Of a stretch of 64,000 nucleotides of DNA, positions 58,268-64,000 are shown one piece after another. The position numbers were made by a program, and so were the translations under genes. The notes beneath the pieces were generated by a model. That model worked only from the letters and a program-made list of their open reading frames with translations, did not search any database and was not told the DNA's origin. Within the stretch, counting starts at the first letter, position 1. Each line of letters begins with the position of its first letter. Source of the stretch: Thiotrichaceae bacterium (lineage in GTDB: Bacteria; Pseudomonadota; Gammaproteobacteria; Beggiatoales; Beggiatoaceae); NCBI GenBank assembly GCA_011391085.1, contig JAABRD010000009.1, forward strand, positions 62,001 through 126,000. Direction: 5' to 3'.

Positions 58268-60541
58268 TCACTCACATTTCACTTCCCTCCACAAATTCGC
58301 CCGCACACATCTTAACACATCGTAACTATATTGCCCTGCAAATTTCTCAAACACTGGTTTAACACTCTGTTTCAAGTCCTCTGGCAAACTCAAGAAAGCG
58401 TCTTCAATCTCCTCAATTTCACCCGCTGAGAGATTAATGAGTTCTCCTAATTCCAATCGACCAGCCTCAATCGCTTCCGATAAATAGCTATAAACCGTCG
58501 ATACTTGAATCTCACGTTGTTGGGCAATTTCAGCGGGCGACAGTCCGTTTCGTAAAGCGTCCAAGGTGACTTCGATCCGTTCTGGAAGCACGATTTCAGA
58601 CACCGCAATCGTCTCGATTCGTTCTGGTGACACCATGTCCTCCCTGTCCCTCTCTCCCTCTTCCGCCACCCGATTAATTATGGGTGGAGGAGAGGGTTCC
58701 CCATATTTCAAAATATGCGCTTCCACCACATCGATAAACGTGAGTCCATACAACTCCAATTTCCGTGCGCCCACGCCCGATAATTTGGCAAATTCTGATA
58801 AAGTGCGCGGACGATATTGCACAATTTCAGTCAATGTGCTATCATGGAAAATGATATAAGGTGGTACATTTTGGACATTGGCTAATTCTAACCGCCGCGT
58901 CCGTAACGCCTCCCATAAGAGTCTATCCGTCCCCATAAAAGTGGCAGACGACAGGGTCGTCCGTTGATATTTCCTCTCCGCCCTGTCCAACTTTTTCGGC
59001 CTCTTCACGGCAAGGTCTTTACGCAAATAAATCCGCTGTTCTCCCCGTAACAATGGACGCGCTTTCTCGACTAATTGCAGACCGCCATAGCCTTCCACAT
59101 CGACTTTGACAAAACCGGCCGCAATGAGTTGACGATAGACTGAAAACCATTGTTCCATACTTAATTCTTGGCCAATCCCGAAGGTACTCACCTGGTCATG
59201 GCGAAATTTTTTTATCTTGTCAGAAGTTTTGCCTAACAAAACATCAATCAGGTAATGAACGCCAAAGCGTTGCCCAGTGCGATAAATACAAGATAATGCT
59301 TTTTGGGCCACTGCTGTACCATCATAAGTTTCAACAGGTTCTAAACAATTATCACAGTTCCCACACGGTTGCGTTAATTGTTCCCCCAGATACGCTAACA
59401 AATTTTGGCGACGACAGGTAGCCAGTTCGCAAAAACCTAACATGTCCTCCAGTTTGCGTTGTTCAATTCGTTTATGTTGTTCTTCCGCGTCTGACACACC
59501 TATCAATCTGCGCAACATAATCACTTCTTGAAGACCATAAGCCATCCACGCATTAGCTGGCAACCCATCGCGTCCCGCCCGGCCCGTTTCTTGATAGTAT
59601 GCTTCCAAACTTCTAGGTAAGTCCAAATGGGCCACAAAGCGAACATTGGGTTTATCAATGCCTAAGCCAAAGGCAATCGTGGCGACAATGATGACGCCTT
59701 CTTCACGCAAGAAGCGTTCTTGATGATGGGTACGCATTTGAGTCGGCAATTCGGCATGATAGGGGAACGCATTCCACCCTTGTGCCTGTAACCAGGTAGC
59801 CATCTCGTCCACCTTTTTGCGCGTCAAACAATAAATGATTCCCGCATCTCCGCGATGTTCGGTATTCAAAAAATTGAGGAGTGTACGCCGCATGTTATCG
59901 CTTTTTTGGATGACGGTGTAACGAATGTTAGGACGGTCAAAACTGGAGATAAAAATCTTGGCATTCTCCAGTCCAAAATGTAAAATAATATCGCGTCGGG
60001 TCGGTTCATCTGCTGTCGCGGTGAGGGCGATTCTGGGAATATTTGGAAAACGTTGGGCAATCACCGATAATTGCGTATACTCCTTACGAAAATCATGTCC
60101 CCAGCGGGAGACGCAATGGGCTTCGTCAATGGCAAATAACGCGATGTTTAGGGATTCTAAAAATTCTAAAAACCAGGTCGTCATCAATCTTTCGGGGGAG
60201 ACATAGAGTAAATCTAATTCCCCTTGTCGTAATTGCCAAGTGACTCGTTGCGCCTGTTCAGGGGACAATGTGGAGTTGAAAAAAGCGGCCCGAACTCCAA
60301 ATTGGAGTAACGCACTCACTTGGTCTTGCATCAAGGCAATCAGGGGCGAGATGATAATAGCCACGCCGGGTCGGAGGAGGGCAGGAATTTGATAACATAA
60401 CGATTTACCTCCGCCGGTGGGCATGAGGACGAGGGCATTGCCACCTGCCAGAATGTGATTGATAATGGATTCCTGTTCACCACGAAAGGTATGGAAACCA
60501 AATTTAGTATTGAGGATGTCTAGGGGTGTGGTAGTAGTCAT
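58268..60541 (-). CDS. recQ: ATP-dependent DNA helicase RecQ
   Basis: A 757-residue protein. Helicase motifs: [20 protein letters not shown] (I), [17 protein letters not shown] (II), [14 protein letters not shown] (III), [12 protein letters not shown] (IV), [20 protein letters not shown] (V) and [15 protein letters not shown] (VI). The zinc-binding cysteines CELATCRRQ and CGNCDNC and the winged-helix domain follow; the HRDC domain is near 530-595 ([16 protein letters not shown]). A C-terminal extension (about 640-757) has a second HTH-like segment ([20 protein letters not shown]). RecQ unwinds DNA 3' to 5' in recombination and fork repair. A 59-base piece of its HRDC region is duplicated 1.4 kb downstream. 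Confidence 0.97.
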   Translation of the reverse strand: MTTTTPLDILNTKFGFHTFRGEQESIINHILAGGNALVLMPTGGGKSLCYQIPALLRPGVAIIISPLIALMQDQVSALLQFGVRAAFFNSTLSPEQAQRVTWQLRQGELDLLYVSPERLMTTWFLEFLESLNIALFAIDEAHCVSRWGHDFRKEYTQLSVIAQRFPNIPRIALTATADEPTRRDIILHFGLENAKIFISSFDRPNIRYTVIQKSDNMRRTLLNFLNTEHRGDAGIIYCLTRKKVDEMATWLQAQGWNAFPYHAELPTQMRTHHQERFLREEGVIIVATIAFGLGIDKPNVRFVAHLDLPRSLEAYYQETGRAGRDGLPANAWMAYGLQEVIMLRRLIGVSDAEEQHKRIEQRKLEDMLGFCELATCRRQNLLAYLGEQLTQPCGNCDNCLEPVETYDGTAVAQKALSCIYRTGQRFGVHYLIDVLLGKTSDKIKKFRHDQVSTFGIGQELSMEQWFSVYRQLIAAGFVKVDVEGYGGLQLVEKARPLLRGEQRIYLRKDLAVKRPKKLDRAERKYQRTTLSSATFMGTDRLLWEALRTRRLELANVQNVPPYIIFHDSTLTEIVQYRPRTLSEFAKLSGVGARKLELYGLTFIDVVEAHILKYGEPSPPPIINRVAEEGERDREDMVSPERIETIAVSEIVLPERIEVTLDALRNGLSPAEIAQQREIQVSTVYSYLSEAIEAGRLELGELINLSAGEIEEIEDAFLSLPEDLKQSVKPVFEKFAGQYSYDVLRCVRANLWREVKCE

Positions 60542-60611
60542 TTAGATATAAGGAACTAGACGGTTTAAGGTTAACTGATTATATGTGAGGTGGTAAAATT
60601 TATCAAGTCTG

Positions 60612-60838
60612 CGGTGGACTAGAGGCTTTGGACTAGAGGCTTTAGCCGGAAACAACGCCGGACTAGAGGCTTTAGCCGGAAACAACGCCGGACTAGAGGC
60701 TTTAGCCGGTGGGGGCGGAACATAATTGAAATTGCAGTGCCCCACCCACCGGCTAAAGCCTCTAGTCCACCGCTATTTTAATTCCTTTGCCACTTCAACT
60801 CCTTAACTTAATAGCATTGCGGCGTAAACCTCTAGTCC
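60612..60838. repeat. R1 repeat with 30-bp tandem units
   Basis: GGTGGACTAGAGGCTTTGG, then a 30-base unit (GACTAGAGGCTTTAGCC plus GGAAACAACGCCG) at 60631-60660 and 60661-60690 and the start of a third, then the inverse arm CACCGGCTAAAGCCTCTAG at 60747 and a last degenerate half (GCGTAAACCTCTAGTCC). The period equals that of the array at 25141-25260. This is all that is seen in the 309-base gap between recQ and hemA. Confidence 0.9.
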
Positions 60839-60850
60839 CGCGTTCTCTTC

Positions 60851-62110
60851 CTAATCTTCGTCATTCAATCGAAACAATTGTCTAGCCGCTGTTACCATCT
60901 CCTCATGTCCTTCATAACCCGCTTGCCGCAGTTGTACGCAGGGGGTGTGCATTAACGTGTTAGTCAACGTATGGGCGAGGTAGTCAATGACTTCATAAGG
61001 CGATTTACCATTATCAATCATACGTTTGGCCCGCGTGACCAGGTGATGACGAGTGGCTTGGGCACGGTCCCGGAGGCTACAGATAACTTCTACCGTGTCC
61101 AGCGATTTCCACCAACCCATAAAGTGGGTCACTTGGGTATCAATGATTTCTTCGGCTTGCAGGGCCGCTTGTTGACGGGACCGTAAATTTTCTTGAATGA
61201 CTTCATTGAGGTCGTCCACACTGTATAAATACACGTCTTCCAACTCTCCCACGAGGGGGTCAATGTCGCGAGGGACCGCAATGTCAACCATAAAGATGGG
61301 ACGATGTTTTCGAATCTTAATGGCGGGTCTCACTTCCGCTTGAGTTAGCAAATAAGTGGGGCTGGCGGTAGAGGAGATCACAATGTCGGCTTCGGCAAGA
61401 TGGACGGGAATTTCAGGCAAGGTAATCGCATAACCAGCAAATTCTTTGGCCAATTGTCGCGCCCGTTCTACTGTGCGATTGGCCACAATCATGCGGCCTA
61501 AACGGTTTTCGTGCAAATGGCGGGCAGTCAATTCAATGGTTTCACCTGCGCCAATGAGTAACGCGGTGATATTTCTCAAATCGCCAAAAATCTGTTGCGC
61601 CAACCGCACCGCGGCAAAAGCCACCGAAACGGGACTCGAACCAATGGCAGTGTCAGTCCGAATTTGTTTAGCAACAGTGAAACTGTGTTCAAAGAGTTTA
61701 TTTAGCAGTCGGCCAGTCGTCTTTTCGGCACGGGCGGCGTGATAAGCGACTTTGAGTTGTCCCAAAATTTGCGGTTCTCCCAGAATCATGGAATCGAGTC
61801 CACAAGCCACCCGTAAAAGGTGACGGATAGCCTCTTCGTTGTGATAAGTGTATAAGTGTTCGTCTAATTGTTTGCGGGGAATATTATGGTAGTGACTTAA
61901 CCAATTTATCATGCCTTGACTGGTATCAGATTCGATATGACAGTATAATTCGGTCCGATTACAAGTAGAGATAATGACAATTTCTTTGGCCAATTCATGT
62001 TCAATACTCTCGCGCAATGCCTGCGTAAGGCGGGTCGGCGAAAAATTCACATGTTCGCGAATTTCTACGGGGGCCGTGGTATGGTTTAGACCAAAAGCAA
62101 ATAGTTGCAT
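60851..62110 (-). CDS. hemA: Glutamyl-tRNA reductase
   Basis: A 419-residue protein starting at 62110 (MQLFAFGLNHTTAPVEIREH). The catalytic cysteine is in STCNRTELYCH (about residue 50), the substrate loop in EPQILGQLKVAY, the NADPH-binding motif in LLIGAGETIELTARHL, and the dimerisation helix at the C-terminus (RQAGYEGHEEMVTAARQLF). It reduces glutamyl-tRNA to glutamate 1-semialdehyde, the first committed step of tetrapyrrole synthesis, and is usually under feedback by haem. It stands alone in the window; prfA and prmC, frequent neighbours, are not present. Confidence 0.97.
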   Translation of the reverse strand: MQLFAFGLNHTTAPVEIREHVNFSPTRLTQALRESIEHELAKEIVIISTCNRTELYCHIESDTSQGMINWLSHYHNIPRKQLDEHLYTYHNEEAIRHLLRVACGLDSMILGEPQILGQLKVAYHAARAEKTTGRLLNKLFEHSFTVAKQIRTDTAIGSSPVSVAFAAVRLAQQIFGDLRNITALLIGAGETIELTARHLHENRLGRMIVANRTVERARQLAKEFAGYAITLPEIPVHLAEADIVISSTASPTYLLTQAEVRPAIKIRKHRPIFMVDIAVPRDIDPLVGELEDVYLYSVDDLNEVIQENLRSRQQAALQAEEIIDTQVTHFMGWWKSLDTVEVICSLRDRAQATRHHLVTRAKRMIDNGKSPYEVIDYLAHTLTNTLMHTPCVQLRQAGYEGHEEMVTAARQLFRLNDED

Positions 62111-62258
62111 GAAAGTGATATAATTTTCCTGGTAAATGGGCAAATTGAAATTTGCACACGAGATCGAGTTTTGTTAAAATAGTGAAGAATTGAGTTTTGG
62201 AAATTATAACTCATTAAACTAATTATTTGAATCAATAATTTATTCCAAAGTGGTACCG

Positions 62259-62377
62259 GTGGACTGGAGGCTTCAGAAGGCACCGGTGGACTAGAGGCTT
62301 CAGCCGGTGAGAGGCGGTCCCCTTCTTTTGGTCATGTGCCAATCCCTCACCGGCTGAAGCCTCTAGTCCACCGGTGC
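62259..62377. repeat. R1 palindrome upstream of the two-TM gene
   Basis: GGTGGACTGGAGGCTTCAG and GGTGGACTAGAGGCTTCAG (62259, 62286) face CACCGGCTGAAGCCTCTAG (62349), with the loop GGTCATGTGCCAATCCC. It fills the space between the divergent hemA and membrane-protein genes. Confidence 0.85.
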
Positions 62378-62404
62378 TTTTTCACTCAAAATGGAGATAT
62401 TCCA

Positions 62405-62908
62405 ATGCAACTTCAAGAGAAACCAGAGGTTCAACCTCAAATAGAGTTTAGCAAACAGATGGACACGTTTGAAGCACGGCGGGCGGCGTTGCTGAAAGAA
62501 ATAGATTTAATTCAGGATGTTATCAAACGCATGTCCAATACGTCCTCTCTAATTAAGGGATGGACGGTGACGATGGTTGGCATTATTTTGGCCGCTAAGG
62601 CAGATAATAGTGCCGTGTATTTTGTAGTTATCCCCATTATGCTATTTTGGTTTTTAGATGCCTATTTTTTACAACATGAACGGCTGTATCGAAAACTGTA
62701 TACATGGGTGGTACAACATCGGATGAATGACTTGACTGACTTATATAGTTTAAACCCGGCGCGGTTCAAAACGGAAGGTCAAACCATTTGGAATGCCCTA
62801 TTTTCGTTTACCTTGGGAATGTTTTATGGCGGGGCAACCTTGTTAGTGATTGCCTATCTGCTGAGTCGTTTTTTCTTTGTCGATGGAGGTTGTCAATGCG
62901 GCAGTTAG
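62405..62908 (+). CDS. Two-TM membrane protein, possible defence association
   Basis: A 167-residue protein from the ATG at 62405 ([20 protein letters not shown]). A helical head ([20 protein letters not shown]) is followed by [39 protein letters not shown] and [13 protein letters not shown], and a last hydrophobic segment ([18 protein letters not shown]). I recall this KGWTVTxV and FWFLDAYFL pattern from membrane proteins encoded next to TIR-like or other nucleotide-signalling effector genes; that link is from memory and uncertain. Here the 3' end overlaps gspG, and a nucleoside deoxyribosyltransferase-like gene lies 750 bases further on. Confidence 0.65.
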   Translation: MQLQEKPEVQPQIEFSKQMDTFEARRAALLKEIDLIQDVIKRMSNTSSLIKGWTVTMVGIILAAKADNSAVYFVVIPIMLFWFLDAYFLQHERLYRKLYTWVVQHRMNDLTDLYSLNPARFKTEGQTIWNALFSFTLGMFYGGATLLVIAYLLSRFFFVDGGCQCGS

Positions 62909-63336
62909 TTCCTATTACCATTCAAGGTTTTACCCTCATTGAAGTGATGGTGGTCGTGGTCATTTTGAGTATTTTAGCGGCCATCATTGTTCCCAAAATT
63001 ATCGAACGTCCTGACGAGGTGCGGCTGGTCAAAGTGAAACAGGATATTCGCACGATAGAGGCGGCATTAAAGTTGTATCGACTGGATAATTATGTCTATC
63101 CTAGCACGGACCAAGGTTTGGAAGCGTTAGTTTCGAAACCTTCTGGAATGCCTGAACCGCGTCAATGGAAAGAAGGCGGGTATTTAGACAGTTTACCAAA
63201 GGACCCGTGGGGTTTCCCTTATAATTACCTGAGTCCGGGAGAACATAAGGAATTTGATATTTGGTCTTATGGTGCCGATGGTCAACCGGGCGGAACAGGG
63301 GTCGGCGCGGATGTTGGGAATTGGCAATTGGAGTGA
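62896..63336 (+). CDS. gspG: Type II secretion major pseudopilin GspG
   Basis: A 146-residue pseudopilin. The ATG at 62896 has GGAGG 7 bases upstream and overlaps the end of the previous gene by 13 bases. The prepilin cleavage site and hydrophobic helix read [20 protein letters not shown], followed by the GspG body [32 protein letters not shown] and the calcium-site region [31 protein letters not shown]. GspG forms the main shaft of the T2SS pseudopilus after processing by PilD. No other gsp gene is within the window, so this copy is separated from the usual operon. Confidence 0.95.
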   Translation: MRQLVPITIQGFTLIEVMVVVVILSILAAIIVPKIIERPDEVRLVKVKQDIRTIEAALKLYRLDNYVYPSTDQGLEALVSKPSGMPEPRQWKEGGYLDSLPKDPWGFPYNYLSPGEHKEFDIWSYGADGQPGGTGVGADVGNWQLE

Positions 63337-63342
63337 GTGGAC

Positions 63343-63645
63343 ACTGGTGGACTAGAGGCTTCAGCCGCAATGCCATTAAGTTAAGGAAAACCCGGTGGAG
63401 TGGAGGCTTTAGCCGGCCGGCCGTAGGCATCACCCCTCCACTAAAATTGCGGGGTACCTACCGCCGGCCGGCTGATGGACTGGAGGCTTTAGCCGGCCGG
63501 CCGTAGGCATCACCCCTCCACTAAAATTGCGGGGTACCTACCGCCGGCCGGCTGAAGCCTCCAGTCCACCGGTGCTGTTTTAGAGATAGGTTCACCTCTC
63601 ATTTCCACCGGTGCTGTTTTAGAGATAGGTTCACCTCTCATTATT
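63343..63645. repeat. R1-derived 80-bp and 39-bp tandem duplications
   Basis: Starts with an R1 half unit (GGTGGACTAGAGGCTTCAGC). An 80-base unit (TGGAGGCTTTAGCCGGCC, GGGGTACCTACCGCCGGCC) is repeated at 63401-63480 and 63481-63560; then a 39-base unit (CCACCGGTGCTGTTTTAGAG, ATAGGTTCACCTCTC) at 63566-63604 and 63605-63643, then ATTATTCATTATTCATT. No gene is seen here. Confidence 0.9.
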
Positions 63646-63664
63646 CATTATTCATTCACACCAA

Positions 63665-64000
63665 ATGATAACCGAAGTCTATGCTTACGAAGAAGCACCT
63701 CACTCTTACAGTGCTTCGATTTTTCTAGTTGGTCCCACACCCAGAGGAGATGAGGCAACGTCCTGGCGACCTGAGGCCCTTAAAATGATTGCCACCGTTT
63801 TTAACCAAGTTGAGATTGATTCATTAGCCATAGCCATCTTCATTCCAGAAGTGCGAGAAGGAGGCGTTTATCGCTATCTTGACCAAGTGGAATGGGAGAA
63901 GAAGTATTTGGAAATGGCGGATGCCCTGTTAGTCTGGGTGCCACGCGATATGAAGACATCTTTAAAAGGGTTGACCACCAATATTGAATTTGGCAAATAT
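63665..64000 (+). CDS. Nucleoside 2-deoxyribosyltransferase-like protein (partial)
   Basis: The first 112 residues of a protein that runs off the window: MITEVYAYEEAPHSYSASIF, LVGPTPRGDEATSWRPEALK, then YLDQVEWEKKYLEMADALLV and WVPRDMKTSLKGLTTNIEFG. The pattern FLVGPTPR, the acidic EW pair and the ALLVWVPRD followed by TTNIEFGKY match the nucleoside 2-deoxyribosyltransferase-like superfamily (Nuc_deoxyrib_tr_2). Such enzymes exchange bases on deoxynucleosides or hydrolyse nucleotides; relatives occur in antiviral systems. The glutamate of NIEFG is probably catalytic. There is no stop before position 64000. Confidence 0.8.
   Translation, partial: MITEVYAYEEAPHSYSASIFLVGPTPRGDEATSWRPEALKMIATVFNQVEIDSLAIAIFIPEVREGGVYRYLDQVEWEKKYLEMADALLVWVPRDMKTSLKGLTTNIEFGKY

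Noticed and set aside
1-64000. tRNA, rRNA or riboswitch genes
   Set aside because: No cloverleaf, rRNA core or known riboswitch motif could be recognised by eye, although a covariance search was not possible.
1-64000. Prophage or integrative element
   Set aside because: No integrase, transposase, terminase or structural genes; the accessory genes are scattered among housekeeping genes.

Overview
The window looks like a chromosomal segment of a gammaproteobacterium related to the large filamentous sulfur bacteria (Beggiatoa/Thiomargarita/Thioploca type, Thiotrichales). That placement is inference. It rests on the mixture of ordinary proteobacterial housekeeping genes (uvrB, tex, hemA, recQ, aroKB, mgtE, gspG), cyanobacteria-like accessory modules (SxtIJ-type genes, retropepsin pair, DUF4160/DUF2442, DUF433/DUF5615) and an extreme load of short palindromic repeats in nearly every intergenic gap. 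No rRNA, tRNA, CRISPR array, transposase or phage structural gene was found.

Layout. 0-2.5 kb: a minus-strand trio of O-carbamoyltransferase, SxtJ-like and DUF5989 proteins. 2.9-17.5 kb: a cell-surface block of a TonB-dependent receptor, a DUF58 protein, a DUF29 protein, a 2037-residue FecR/tandem-95/RTX-like adhesin, a second paralogous TonB receptor and a TolC-family outer membrane protein. 17.8-22 kb: an amidase-like protein, a YefM/YoeB pair whose toxin has lost its end, a seven-bladed propeller exported protein and a small membrane protein. 22.5-28.3 kb: a MASE1-PAS-GGDEF-EAL protein, dTDP-sugar genes rfbB and rfbA, and an SH3-repeat protein. 28.6-33.4 kb: an AAA+ ATPase divergent from uvrB. 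33.6-38.5 kb: an accessory island of toxin-antitoxin pairs, orphan HTH proteins, an exported protein and a retropepsin pair. 38.7-46.4 kb: mgtE, a 6-phosphofructokinase, an ATPase remnant, a methyltransferase-glycosyltransferase protein and tex. 46.4-48.7 kb: DUF4160/DUF2442 and MqsR/MqsA-type genes. 49-54.3 kb: dgt, aroB, aroK and an EF-G-like GTPase. 54.8-58 kb: HigBA remnants, a methyltransferase-like gene with a DUF1848 gene, and a DUF433/DUF5615 pair. 58.3-64 kb: recQ, hemA, a two-TM membrane protein, gspG and a partial nucleoside deoxyribosyltransferase-like gene.

Repeats dominate the non-coding DNA. Names used below: R1 (core TAGAGGCTTTAGCCGG), R2 (AGTCCAAAGCGTAGCTTTG), R3 (ends ATAGTAATATTC), R4 (ends GGACTTACGCAACCG), R5 (ends GTAGTGATGCAATGTGGG), R6 (GGAGTACGGAATT), R7 (GATTTGACAACTTTTCGAAA), R8 (GAAACTTAGTTTC), R9 (GGGTGGGCAAC), R10 (GTTCCCACGCGC), R11 (GTAGGGTGGATTAAGC), R12 (GCAATAAGAATTATTGC). 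They are palindromes nested inside palindromes: the same terminal inverted repeats enclose different inner hairpins, and the same inner hairpins occur alone or inside other termini. Several have damaged genes (higB, an ATPase) or sit between partners (mqsR/mqsA), and many lie within a few bases of stop codons. This modular repeat system is the most unusual feature of the window.
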